From the NCBI GenBank assembly GCA_050943475.1, contig JBMNPF010000007.1, positions 62,001 to 126,000 on the forward strand: DNA of 64,000 nucleotides, read 5' to 3'. The notes beneath the pieces were generated by a model. The model ran no database searches. It was given only the letters and a program-made list of their open reading frames with translations, and was not told the origin of the DNA. This DNA is from Metaruminococcus_A sp050943475 (GTDB lineage Bacteria; Bacillota; Clostridia; Oscillospirales; Ruminococcaceae). The translations under genes and the position numbers were made by a program. Shown here piece by piece: positions 16,774 to 25,157 of this stretch. Each line of letters opens with the position of its first letter. Position 1 is the stretch's first letter.

Positions 16774-19338
16774 ATGAAACTGCTTGCGATTGACGGCAAC
16801 AGCATCCTGAACCGCTCTTTTTACGGGGTCAAGCTGCTGACGACCAAAGACGGCTTTTTTACCAACGCCCTGGTCGGCTTTCTCAATATTTTGCTCAAGA
16901 TGCAGAATGAACTTTCGCCGGATGCGGTTGCTGTGGCGTTTGACGTCCACGCGCCGACTTTCCGCCACAAGATGTACGACGCTTACAAGGGCACCCGTAA
17001 GGGTACGCCGGAGGAGCTGCTTATGCAGATGCCGGTGGCCAAAAAAATGATTCGTATGCTCGGCTACGCAGTGATTGAAAAAGAGGGCTACGAGGCGGAT
17101 GACATTGTCGGCACCCTTGCGGATCTCTGTGTGAAATCCGGCAACCAGTGCGTTGTTGCCACCGGGGACAGGGATTGCCTTCAGCTCATTACCGATGAAG
17201 TGCAGGTGCGCCTTGCCACGACGAGGGAGGCCATTCTCTACACGCCGCAGAAATATTTTGACGAGTACGGCGTGGAGCCGGAACAGCTGGTCGATGTCAA
17301 GGCGCTCATGGGCGATTCCTCCGACAATATCCCCGGTGTTAAGGGGATTGGGGAGAAAACGGCGTTTTCCCTCATCCAGAAATATGGGTCGATTGAAACC
17401 ATTTACGCCGATGTTGACGCCATTGAAGCAACGCCGCGAATTAAAAAACTGCTCGCCGACGGAAAGGAATCCGCCTTTATGAGCAAAGAACTTGCGACGA
17501 TTTGTAAAGAGGCGCTGATTGATACAGAGCTTTCACATTATCTTCCGCGAAAGCGGGAGGACGCGGTGCTCGTCGAGCTTTTGAATCGCTTTGAGATGTA
17601 TTCCTATATTACCAGACTGCATTTGAACACAGAAGATTCGCCCAAACCCCAAATTATTCTGGAATCCGATGCGCCCAGCAAGGTGGTTTCGGAGCCGGAT
17701 TATGAAGCGGTGCGTGCAGCGCTTCAACAGGAGCAGGTGCTTGATTTTTACGCGGCGGTTGAAAACGGAGGTATCAATGTCCTGCAAATTCCGGTGGGTG
17801 AAACGCTCTACGACTTCCGCTTCGGTGCAGAGCGGGCGTTTTTTGAGCTGGTCTGCAAATCTCCGCTGCCCAAACGCACCTTTGATGTCAAACCGCTTTA
17901 CCGCCGCTGCATGGAGCAAGGGGTTGTACTGGAAAATGTGGTGTTTGACGGCATGCTCGCCGCCTATCTGCTGGATGCGGGCGGCCGCAGCTATGACCCG
18001 GTTTCCCTTGCGCGCCATTATGAAATTGTTCTCCCTTCGCTGGAGGAACCCTACCTTGCCGCAGCGGTGCTGCCGGAACTCAGCGCCAAGCTGAAGGAGG
18101 AGCTTTCCGCGCAGGAGATGCTTTCGCTGTTTGAAACCATTGAAATGCCGTTGGCACTAGTGCTTGCCTCAATGGAGTGCGAGGGCTTTGCCGTCAACAT
18201 CCAGGGGATTCAGGAGTTTGGCGCGGCGCTGTCCGAACAGATTGAGGTGCTCAAACGCCAAATGTTTGAGCTGGCGGGGGAGGAGTTCAACCCCAACTCC
18301 ACCAAGGAGCTCAACGTCATCCTGTTTGAAAAGATGGGGCTGACTCCCAAAAAGAAAACTAAGAGCGGCTATTCCACCAATGTGGATGCGCTGGAGGCTA
18401 TCCGCGGGGAGCATGCCATCATCCCAACCCTGCTCGAATACCGCAAGCTCACCAAGCTGTATTCCACCTATGTGGTCGGCCTGCTCAAGGTAGTGGACGC
18501 GGGCGGGCGGGTGCATTCCACCTTCAAGCAGACTGAAACCCGCACCGGGCGCATCAGTTCTACCGAGCCGAATATGCAGAACATTCCGGCGCGCACCGAG
18601 CTGGGCCGTCAGATGCGGCGGTTTTTCGTCGCCAGGGAGGGTTATGTCCTGGTGGACGCCGATTATTCCCAGATAGAGCTGCGCATCCTCGCTCATCTTG
18701 CGGATGATAAGCGGATGCTTCAAGCGTTTAACGAGGGTGCGGATATCCATGCCATCACTGCGTCGGAGGTGTTCGGCGTTCCGCTGGAGCTTGTCACCCA
18801 TGAGATGCGCACCCGCGCCAAAGCCATTAACTTTGGCATTGTCTACGGCATCGGGGCATTCTCGCTTTCGCAGGATATCGGTGTGACGGTGGCACAGGCG
18901 TCGGATTACATCAACGAATACCTGGCAACCTACGACGGCGTCGCCCGCTTTATGAAACAGACGGTGGAGGCTTCCAAAGAAAAAGGATATGTCACCACCA
19001 TGTTCGGCCGCCGCCGGATTTTGGACGAGCTTAAATCCCACAACAAAAACATCCGCAATTTTGGGGAGCGCGCCGCCATGAACGCACCCATTCAGGGAAC
19101 GGCGGCGGATATTATCAAAATTGCCATGATCAGGGTTTATGACCGCCTGAAAAAAGAGGGGGTAGACGGCCGGCTGATTTTGCAGGTGCATGACGAGCTC
19201 ATCCTCGAGGTCGCCGAGCAGGATGCAGAGCGTGCCGGCGAGTACCTGCGTGACGAGATGGAGCACGCGGCGGATTTGAACGTCAAGCTGCTGGTGGATG
19301 TTTCACAGGGCAAAACCTGGTACGACGCAAAAGAATAG
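16774..19338 (+). CDS. polA: DNA polymerase I
   Basis: The 854-residue polymerase fills gaps in repair and Okazaki fragment maturation. Residues 1-290 are the 5'-nuclease (LLAIDGNSILNRSF, EADDIVGTLA, GDSSDNIPGVKGIGEKTA). The middle (about 310-480) is exonuclease-like, but the metal-binding D-x-E is not seen (LDFYAAVENGG stands in its place), so proofreading is probably lost, as in Bacillus and Thermus. The polymerase domain has motif A DYSQIELRILAHL (about 629), motif B with RAKAINFGIVYG and motif C QVHDELILEV (about 804). It heads a unit with the phosphatase, rimI and tsaD genes. Confidence 0.97.
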   Translation: MKLLAIDGNSILNRSFYGVKLLTTKDGFFTNALVGFLNILLKMQNELSPDAVAVAFDVHAPTFRHKMYDAYKGTRKGTPEELLMQMPVAKKMIRMLGYAVIEKEGYEADDIVGTLADLCVKSGNQCVVATGDRDCLQLITDEVQVRLATTREAILYTPQKYFDEYGVEPEQLVDVKALMGDSSDNIPGVKGIGEKTAFSLIQKYGSIETIYADVDAIEATPRIKKLLADGKESAFMSKELATICKEALIDTELSHYLPRKREDAVLVELLNRFEMYSYITRLHLNTEDSPKPQIILESDAPSKVVSEPDYEAVRAALQQEQVLDFYAAVENGGINVLQIPVGETLYDFRFGAERAFFELVCKSPLPKRTFDVKPLYRRCMEQGVVLENVVFDGMLAAYLLDAGGRSYDPVSLARHYEIVLPSLEEPYLAAAVLPELSAKLKEELSAQEMLSLFETIEMPLALVLASMECEGFAVNIQGIQEFGAALSEQIEVLKRQMFELAGEEFNPNSTKELNVILFEKMGLTPKKKTKSGYSTNVDALEAIRGEHAIIPTLLEYRKLTKLYSTYVVGLLKVVDAGGRVHSTFKQTETRTGRISSTEPNMQNIPARTELGRQMRRFFVAREGYVLVDADYSQIELRILAHLADDKRMLQAFNEGADIHAITASEVFGVPLELVTHEMRTRAKAINFGIVYGIGAFSLSQDIGVTVAQASDYINEYLATYDGVARFMKQTVEASKEKGYVTTMFGRRRILDELKSHNKNIRNFGERAAMNAPIQGTAADIIKIAMIRVYDRLKKEGVDGRLILQVHDELILEVAEQDAERAGEYLRDEMEHAADLNVKLLVDVSQGKTWYDAKE

Positions 19339-19345
19339 GATATAC

Positions 19346-19413
19346 CCTCCGGCGAAACCGTTTGTTGAGACGCCGGAGGTCCGCCGGTTCCGGCAGGATT
19401 CCTCTGCCGGAAC
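19346..19413 (+). other. Two hairpins in the polA-phosphatase spacer
   Basis: CCTCCGGCG with CGCCGGAGG (19346-19379) and GTTCCGGCAG with CTGCCGGAAC (19387-19413) are perfect stems. Neither has a T run, so they look like RNA stability or processing elements within the operon rather than terminators. Confidence 0.5.
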
Positions 19414-19469
19414 GGGTGAGCTGTTTTACGGCTCCAGCAGGCGGATTTTTATATGGAAAGGATTCTTTT

Positions 19470-19931
19470 ATGGAAAATATGGAAAACGAAACGCGAAAAC
19501 AACTGCTGGTGGTCTGTACCGGCAACACCTGCCGCAGTCCGATGGCGGCCGCCATTTTGAATCATATTTTGCAGGAACAGGGCCTTGACGGGGAGTATTT
19601 CGCCCACAGCGCAGGGGTGGCGGCGTTTGATCACCAGCCCGCGGCAGAAAATGCCGTTGCGGCGGCAAAGGAAAACGGGCTTGATTTGTCCGGGCACCAG
19701 TCCAAACGCATTACCCTGGAGGATGTTGCAGCGGCGGAACACATTTTTGTCATGTCGGAGGATCAGCGGCGGCTGCTTGCCTCGGCTGTGCCGGATGCGG
19801 CGGGAAACATTACGGTCATGCAGGTGCCGGACCCGTTCGGCGGGGATCTGGAAGTTTACCGCGCCTGCTTTGCACAAATGCAGGACTGGCTGAACCGCTA
19901 TTTTGAGGAACACCCGTTATGCCGGCCTTGA
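19470..19931 (+). CDS. Low-molecular-weight phosphatase, likely protein-arginine phosphatase (YwlE type)
   Basis: The 153-residue protein has the LMW-PTP signature CTGNTCRSPMA near the N-terminus and the catalytic Asp in VPDPFGGD near the C-terminus. In Bacillus YwlE the Thr after the glycine-asparagine pair of this loop (where tyrosine phosphatases have Ile) selects phospho-arginine; that Thr is present here. So the likely role is reversing McsB arginine phosphorylation, although no mcsB lies in the window. ATG 19470 has GGAAAGGA upstream. The end overlaps rimI by 13 bases. A tyrosine phosphatase role cannot be excluded. Confidence 0.85.
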   Translation: MENMENETRKQLLVVCTGNTCRSPMAAAILNHILQEQGLDGEYFAHSAGVAAFDHQPAAENAVAAAKENGLDLSGHQSKRITLEDVAAAEHIFVMSEDQRRLLASAVPDAAGNITVMQVPDPFGGDLEVYRACFAQMQDWLNRYFEEHPLCRP

Positions 19932-20365
19932 TACGCCCTATGCAGCGGGCGGATATCCCGGCGCTTGTTTCGCTGGAACAAGGTGCATTCAGCGATCCCT
20001 GGAGCGCGGAGGCGTTTGCCGAAGAACTGGATAATCCCCACGGCATTACGCTGGTGGCGGAGCAGAACGGGGTTGCCGGGTATTTGAATGCGCATCATGT
20101 GCTGGAAAACGTACATATCAACACCTTCTGCGTTGCACCACAGCGCCGCAGGCAGGGAACCGGCTTTGCCCTTTTGCAGTGGCTTACCGGCTATGCCGAG
20201 GGTGTGGGCGCGCTGGAAATTACGCTGGAGGTACGGCGGGGAAACGAAGCGGCTGTATCTCTCTACCGCAAATGCGGGTTTGCGCAGGTTGGCCTGCGGA
20301 AGCGCTTCTACCGGGATCCGGTGGAGGACGCTCTGATACTGAAAAAGGAGTTGAGCGGTTTATGA
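19919..20365 (+). CDS. rimI: Ribosomal protein S18 alanine N-acetyltransferase
   Basis: The 148-residue GNAT enzyme acetylates the N-terminal Ala of ribosomal protein S18. It shows the N-terminal IRPMQRADIPALVSLEQGAFSD, the acetyl-CoA loop VAPQRRRQGTGFALLQWL (Q/RxxGxG/A pattern) and the C-terminal YRKCGFAQVGLRKRFY. It overlaps the phosphatase gene at its start and tsaD at its end. rimI next to tsaD is the common arrangement in Firmicutes; the tsaE and tsaB genes that often precede it are not here. Confidence 0.93.
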   Translation: MPALIRPMQRADIPALVSLEQGAFSDPWSAEAFAEELDNPHGITLVAEQNGVAGYLNAHHVLENVHINTFCVAPQRRRQGTGFALLQWLTGYAEGVGALEITLEVRRGNEAAVSLYRKCGFAQVGLRKRFYRDPVEDALILKKELSGL

Positions 20366-21390
20366 TGAAAATACTGGGGATTGAATCCTCCTGCGATGAA
20401 ACCGCCGCTTCGGTTGTGGCGGATGGCCGCACCATCCTGTCCTCGGTCGTGGCGTCGCAGGTGGAAGAACACAAAAAATACGGCGGCGTTGTGCCGGAGA
20501 TTGCCTCCCGCCGCCATTGCGAGGACATTGTCGGCGTGGTGAATGAGGCGCTGGAACAGGCAAAGCTCACCCTGTCGGAACTGGACGCGGTTGCCGTTAC
20601 CTATGCGCCGGGGCTCATCGGCGCCCTGCTTGTCGGGGTCAATTTTGCCAAGGGCCTTGCAGCGGCAACGCATAAACCGCTTGTTCCGGTGCATCATATT
20701 CGTGGGCATATTGCGGCGAATTATCTGGCGCATCCGGATTTGAAACCGCCGTTTCTCTGCCTGGTTGTCTCGGGCGGGCACAGCCATATCATCGAAGTGC
20801 AGGATTATACCCGCTTTCACGTTATCGGCCGTACCCATGATGACGCAGTCGGTGAAGCGTACGACAAAGCGGCCCGTACCCTGGGCTTTCCGTATCCCGG
20901 CGGGGTGTATATGGATAAAGCCGCGGCAAAGGGAAATCCGGCGGCGTACAAGCTGCCGCGTCCAGTGGTGGACGGTTGCCCGTACGACTTCAGCTTCTCC
21001 GGCCTGAAAACTGCGGTGATCAACCTGGTTCACAATGCCTCCCAGAAAGGGCAGGAGCTTTCGGTGAACGACCTTGCCGCCTCGTTTCAGCAAACGGTCT
21101 GCGACATCCTTTCTCCGCGGCTTATGCGTGCGGCGGAGGAATTCGGTTACAAGACCATTGTGCTGGCCGGCGGGGTTTCGGCGAATTCCGGCCTGCGCGC
21201 CCGGGTGGAACAGGATTGCAGGGAGCGCGGCTACACCCTTTATGCACCGCCGCTTGCGCTGTGCGGCGACAATGCCGCCATGATCGCTTCGCAGGGATAT
21301 TACGAATTTATGGCGGGCCATACGGCGGGGCTTGGACTGAATGCAGTGGCTTCTCTGCCTATTGATACCGCTGTTTTGGCAGACAGTTGA
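20362..21390 (+). CDS. tsaD: tRNA N6-adenosine threonylcarbamoyltransferase
   Basis: TsaD transfers the threonylcarbamoyl group to A37 of ANN-decoding tRNAs with TsaB and TsaE. The 342-residue protein has the ASKHA fold: LGIESSCDETAASVV at the N-terminus, the metal-binding HHIRGHIAANYL (about 110-121), VSGGHSHI, the GRTHDDAVGEAYDKAAR region and a C-terminal GDNAAMIASQGYYE. The start ATGATG at 20362 overlaps the rimI stop by four bases. No clear terminator follows. Confidence 0.97.
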   Translation: MMKILGIESSCDETAASVVADGRTILSSVVASQVEEHKKYGGVVPEIASRRHCEDIVGVVNEALEQAKLTLSELDAVAVTYAPGLIGALLVGVNFAKGLAAATHKPLVPVHHIRGHIAANYLAHPDLKPPFLCLVVSGGHSHIIEVQDYTRFHVIGRTHDDAVGEAYDKAARTLGFPYPGGVYMDKAAAKGNPAAYKLPRPVVDGCPYDFSFSGLKTAVINLVHNASQKGQELSVNDLAASFQQTVCDILSPRLMRAAEEFGYKTIVLAGGVSANSGLRARVEQDCRERGYTLYAPPLALCGDNAAMIASQGYYEFMAGHTAGLGLNAVASLPIDTAVLADS

Positions 21391-21461
21391 TGCTGTTTGT
21401 ATACCCCAGGCAGACAACTTGTGAAAAAAATGAAAATTGATGATTTTTTAACGATTTCGCC

Positions 21462-21490
21462 TTGCAAAAAGGTACCATTTGGTCTATACT
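21462..21490 (+). promoter_or_regulatory. pckA promoter
   Basis: TTGCAA (21462-21467) and TATACT (21485-21490) with a 17-base spacer, about 58 bases before the start codon. No catabolite-repression element was evident. Confidence 0.8.
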
Positions 21491-21547
21491 TATAACTGTG
21501 GAAATTTTCAGTTTTTCATTTCAAGAATTGAAAGGAGACCCCCTTAA

Positions 21548-23320
21548 ATGCTGACAAACAACAAAAACGTACTCAACTGGGTCGACGAAATGGTTGCTCT
21601 GTGCAAACCGGATAAAGTCGTCTGGATTGACGGCAGCGAGGAGCAGCTCAATGAACTGCGCGCAGAAGCTACCAAAACCGGCGAGATGATCCCGCTCAAC
21701 GAAGAAGAGCTGCCGGGCTGCTACCTGCACCGCACCGCTGTCAACGACGTTGCGCGTGTAGAGGACAGAACTTTCATCTGCTCCAGAAAGAAAGAAGACG
21801 CGGGCCCGACCAACAACTGGTGCGACCCGAAAGAAATGTATGCAAAACTCACCCCGATGTATGACGGCGTCATGAAAGGCCGTACCATGTACGTCATCCC
21901 GTACTCGATGGGCCCGATTGGTTCTCCGCTCGCAAAAGTCGGCGTTGAGCTGACCGACTCGATCTATGTTGTCCTGAACATGGACATCATGACCCGTATG
22001 GGCAAAGACGCATTTGTCAACCTCGGCGATACTTCCAATGACTTCGTCCGCGGCCTGCATTCCAAAGCGGACATTGACCAGGAGAAACGCTATATCGTCC
22101 ACTTCCCGGAGGACAACACCATTTGGTCCATCAACTCCGGCTACGGCGGAAACGTCCTCCTCGGCAAAAAATGCTTCGCGCTCCGCATTGCTTCCTACCA
22201 GGGCAAAAACGAGGGTTGGATGGCAGAGCATATGCTCATCCTCGGCATTGAGAATCCGAAAGGCGAGGTCAAATACATCACCGCTGCGTTCCCGTCTGCG
22301 TGTGGTAAAACAAACCTGGCTATGCTGGTTCCGCCGGAGGTTTATTCCAAAGACGGTTACAAGGTTTGGACCGTTGGCGACGACATTGCCTGGCTGAAAC
22401 AAGGTCCGGACGGCCGTCTGTACGCCATCAACCCGGAGAACGGTTTCTTCGGTGTTGCACCGGGCACCAACGCAAAATCCAATCCGAACGCGCTTGCTTC
22501 GACCAAGAAGGGCACCATCTTCACCAACGTTGTCCTCAATAAGGACACCAACACCGTTTGGTGGGAAGGCCTTGATAAGAATCCGCCGGAAAATGCGCTT
22601 GAATGGAAAGGCAATCCGTGGAACGGCAAAGAGTCTGCTGAAAAAGGCGCTCATCCGAACAGCCGCTTCACCGCTCCGGCGAAAAACTGCCCGTGCATCA
22701 GCCCGGAATTTGACAACCCGAACGGTGTGCCGATTTCCGCTATGATCTTCGGCGGCCGTCGTGCAAAGACCGCTCCGCTGGTTTATCAGTCCTTTGACTG
22801 GACCCACGGCGTATTTGTCGGCGCAACCATGGCTTCTGAAACCACCGCTGCCGCTGCCGGCGCAGTTGGCGTTGTCCGCCGTGACCCGATGGCAATGCTG
22901 CCATTCTGCGGTTACCATATGGGCGACTACTTCCAGCACTGGCTCGATATGGGCGAGAAGCTCGGCGACAAAGCACCGAAAATCTTCAACGTCAACTGGT
23001 TCCGTCTTGACGATGAAGGCCACTTCATCTGGCCGGGCTTTGGCGACAACATGCGTGTCCTGATGTGGATTCTCGACCGCTGCGAAGGCAAGGTCGACGC
23101 AGTTGAAACCCCGATTGGTTATGAGCCGAAACCGGAAGATATCAACCTCGAGGGCCTCGACATTGATGTTGACGTTGTAAAAGGCCTGCTGGATGTTGAC
23201 AAGGACCTCTGGAAAGAGGAAGCCAAGGGCATCCGCGAGTTCTTTGGCAAGTTTGGCGACAAGCTGCCGAAAGAAATGACCAAAGAGTTGGATGAACTCG
23301 AAGCTCGCCTGAACAAATAA
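21548..23320 (+). CDS. pckA: Phosphoenolpyruvate carboxykinase (GTP)
   Basis: This enzyme interconverts oxaloacetate and PEP with GTP/GDP. The 590-residue length and the kinase loop FPSACGKTNLAM (about residue 248) place it in the GTP family rather than the shorter ATP family. Other motifs are YVIPYSMGPIGSPLAKVGVE, the PEP-binding region ending at WMAEHMLILGI, and GGRRAKTAPLVYQSFDW. AAAGGAGACCCCC precedes ATG 21548. The gene stands alone with its own promoter and terminator. In fermenting anaerobes it may run toward oxaloacetate and succinate; direction cannot be read from sequence. Confidence 0.96.
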   Translation: MLTNNKNVLNWVDEMVALCKPDKVVWIDGSEEQLNELRAEATKTGEMIPLNEEELPGCYLHRTAVNDVARVEDRTFICSRKKEDAGPTNNWCDPKEMYAKLTPMYDGVMKGRTMYVIPYSMGPIGSPLAKVGVELTDSIYVVLNMDIMTRMGKDAFVNLGDTSNDFVRGLHSKADIDQEKRYIVHFPEDNTIWSINSGYGGNVLLGKKCFALRIASYQGKNEGWMAEHMLILGIENPKGEVKYITAAFPSACGKTNLAMLVPPEVYSKDGYKVWTVGDDIAWLKQGPDGRLYAINPENGFFGVAPGTNAKSNPNALASTKKGTIFTNVVLNKDTNTVWWEGLDKNPPENALEWKGNPWNGKESAEKGAHPNSRFTAPAKNCPCISPEFDNPNGVPISAMIFGGRRAKTAPLVYQSFDWTHGVFVGATMASETTAAAAGAVGVVRRDPMAMLPFCGYHMGDYFQHWLDMGEKLGDKAPKIFNVNWFRLDDEGHFIWPGFGDNMRVLMWILDRCEGKVDAVETPIGYEPKPEDINLEGLDIDVDVVKGLLDVDKDLWKEEAKGIREFFGKFGDKLPKEMTKELDELEARLNK

Positions 23321-23336
23321 GCCGTAATTGCATTTT

Positions 23337-23371
23337 AATACCGGTACAGCATTGCTGTACCGGTATTTGTT
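23337..23371. terminator. Terminator after pckA
   Basis: A 14-base perfect stem (AATACCGGTACAGC with GCTGTACCGGTATT) around a 3-base loop, followed by a short T-rich stretch. Confidence 0.8.
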
Positions 23372-23402
23372 CTCTCTAAAACATAAGGAAGGGGCCCCTG
23401 CC

Positions 23403-23936
23403 ATGAGAATTGCAATCCTTGGTTACAGCGGTGCGGGCAAATCTACGCTGGCGAAAATGCTGTCCGGGTATTATCATTGCCCGGCTCTGTTCCTGGATCA
23501 AATCCAATTTGAGCCGGGCTGGAAAGAACGGGATAAAGCCGAAGCACGGCAGCTTGCCCAGCGGTTTTTGGAAGAGAACCAAAACTGGGTCATTGATGGA
23601 AATTATCCGTCTTTTTGCCAGGAGGAACGGCTGGAACAGGCTGACCAGATTTTTTATCTTGCGTTTAATCGTTTTACCTGTTTCCGGCGCGCTTACCGCC
23701 GGTTCCGGGTCAACAGAGGGCGGGTGCGTGACTGCATGGCGCCTGGGTGTGAGGAGAAGTTTGATTTTGCGTTTGCCAAATGGATTCTGCACGATGGCCG
23801 CAGCCGGAAATGCAGGAATTACTACCGGGAGGTTATCCGTCGGTATCCGCGGAAAATAAAGGTGTTCAAAAACCAGAGGCAAATTGATGCCTACCTTTCC
23901 ACACTTGGAATTCGGCCCAGCAGTTGTAAGCCTTAA
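23403..23936 (+). CDS. P-loop nucleotide kinase-like protein (FlaR / DNA topology modulation family)
   Basis: The 177-residue protein begins with a P-loop, MRIAILGYSGAGKSTLAKML, followed by LDQIQFEPGW and WVIDGNYPS. This is the pattern of small adenylate-kinase-like ATPases annotated as topology modulation proteins or AAA family. The C-terminal half is rich in Arg and Lys. ATG 23403 has AAGGAAGGGGC upstream. The natural substrate is unknown. It is a single gene between two terminators. Confidence 0.8.
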   Translation: MRIAILGYSGAGKSTLAKMLSGYYHCPALFLDQIQFEPGWKERDKAEARQLAQRFLEENQNWVIDGNYPSFCQEERLEQADQIFYLAFNRFTCFRRAYRRFRVNRGRVRDCMAPGCEEKFDFAFAKWILHDGRSRKCRNYYREVIRRYPRKIKVFKNQRQIDAYLSTLGIRPSSCKP

Positions 23937-24027
23937 ATGGATGCGCCATTTCCATTGCTTTTTCATTTTTTGCCTTATCCGTCGGGTTGGCCCTTTGTTT
24001 CCATTGGTATCGTTTCATGAAAGCAAT

Positions 24028-24059
24028 AAAAAGGAGGTGCGTGTGCACCTCCTTTTTTA
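24028..24059. terminator. Bidirectional terminator between the kinase-like gene and the deacetylase gene
   Basis: AAAAAGGAGGTGC and GCACCTCCTTTTTT around GTGT, with A and T flanks. The AAGGAGG in the left arm looks like a ribosome site but is part of the stem. Confidence 0.92.
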
Positions 24060-24998
24060 TTACGCGAGCGCTTTTAACGTGTATCCGTTCGCTCTCATAT
24101 CGTCAATGACCCGGCCCAGTATTTCAGCATTGTCCCTGGACACTGCATGGAGTAGGTAAATGGCGCCCTCATGCTCCGCGCTGGTAACCTTTTCGTAGGC
24201 CTGTTCCGCACCGATTTGGTTATCCGGATCCCAGTCGGCGTAGGCGTAGCTCCAAAAGATGGATTTGTAGCCGAGCTGTTGGGTCAGTGCAAGGGTGCGC
24301 TCCGAAAATTCACCCATTGGCGGACGGAACAGGGTCATTTCGTAGTCGAAACTGGTTTTGACAAATTCATGCAGCTTCATAATTTCATCCTTTGCCTCGT
24401 CGATGGAGACCGTCGGCATGGAAGGATGCGACCGACTGTGGTTGCCAACTACGTGGCCCTCGTCAATCATCCGCTGAACCAGATCCGGATTGCGGTTGAC
24501 ATAGTCGTAGGTGACAAAAAAGACAGCAGGGCATTCTTTCTCTTTTAATGTGTCTAAAATCTGGCTGGTGTAGCCGTTTTCATAACCTTCGTCAAAGGTT
24601 AAGTAGATGACCTTTTCCTGTTTTTCAATGAAATAGGCATCGTATTTTCCGTATAAATCCTGGTACTGAAGACACCCGGTTGGGCGGTTGCATTCATCTT
24701 TATTGACGCCCTGACCCCAGCCTTTCTTGGTGTTGTCCAGGCTGCTGAGTACGGCAGTGTCCAAATCCGCAGGCTTGGTGTTGGCGGTCTGGGAGCTGGG
24801 GGCAGAATCGCTGGAGCTGGATTCCGACGAATCAGAACTGCTGGGCTCCAGATCGCTGATGCCGTCGCTGATATCGCCGGAAAGAGAATTGGAATTACCG
24901 GAACCCGAACTGGAAGAATCGTTGTTTTTGCCGTTGTCACATGCGGTGAAGCTAATGCTCAGCGCAAGGACAAGACCGATGAGAACAAGCCGTTTCAT
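24060..24998 (-). CDS. Polysaccharide deacetylase, PdaA-like (delta-lactam de-N-acetylase type), lipoprotein
   Basis: The 312-residue protein has a lipoprotein signal ending at FTAC (Cys20), a long Ser-rich low-complexity linker (about 27-72) and a NodB-type deacetylase domain. Motif 1 is TFDEGYENG (134-142), motif 2 HSRSH with the two zinc His (187 and 191), and motif 3 RPPMGEFSE. The Glu in TFDEG rather than TFDDG is typical of PdaA, which acts on muramic acid to prepare the delta-lactam of spore cortex. The start at 24998 follows GGAGG. It suggests a spore former, but other peptidoglycan deacetylases share these motifs. Confidence 0.88.
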   Translation of the reverse strand: MKRLVLIGLVLALSISFTACDNGKNNDSSSSGSGNSNSLSGDISDGISDLEPSSSDSSESSSSDSAPSSQTANTKPADLDTAVLSSLDNTKKGWGQGVNKDECNRPTGCLQYQDLYGKYDAYFIEKQEKVIYLTFDEGYENGYTSQILDTLKEKECPAVFFVTYDYVNRNPDLVQRMIDEGHVVGNHSRSHPSMPTVSIDEAKDEIMKLHEFVKTSFDYEMTLFRPPMGEFSERTLALTQQLGYKSIFWSYAYADWDPDNQIGAEQAYEKVTSAEHEGAIYLLHAVSRDNAEILGRVIDDMRANGYTLKALA

Positions 24999-25100
24999 GG
25001 GCGTAAAAACCTCCAAACAATAAGATTGCGGTGCCGAAACCGACCCGCACCTTTATTTTGTGCGGTTTCACCGCGGTTATGAGCAATTTCTTTTGCCGCC

Positions 25101-25126
25101 GGTGGAATTTATTTCAATGTTCCACC
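25101..25126. other. Inverted repeat upstream of eno
   Basis: GGTGGAA and TTCCACC separated by 12 bases, about 30 bases before the enolase start. It may be an operator or a leader hairpin; no firm promoter could be placed around it. Confidence 0.35.
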
Positions 25127-25157
25127 CATACTAAAAAGGAAAAAAGGGGGCTTTTTC

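Noticed and set aside
24030..24040. Strong AAGGAGGTG that looks like a ribosome binding site
   Set aside because: It is the left arm of a perfect bidirectional terminator, and no start codon with an open frame follows.
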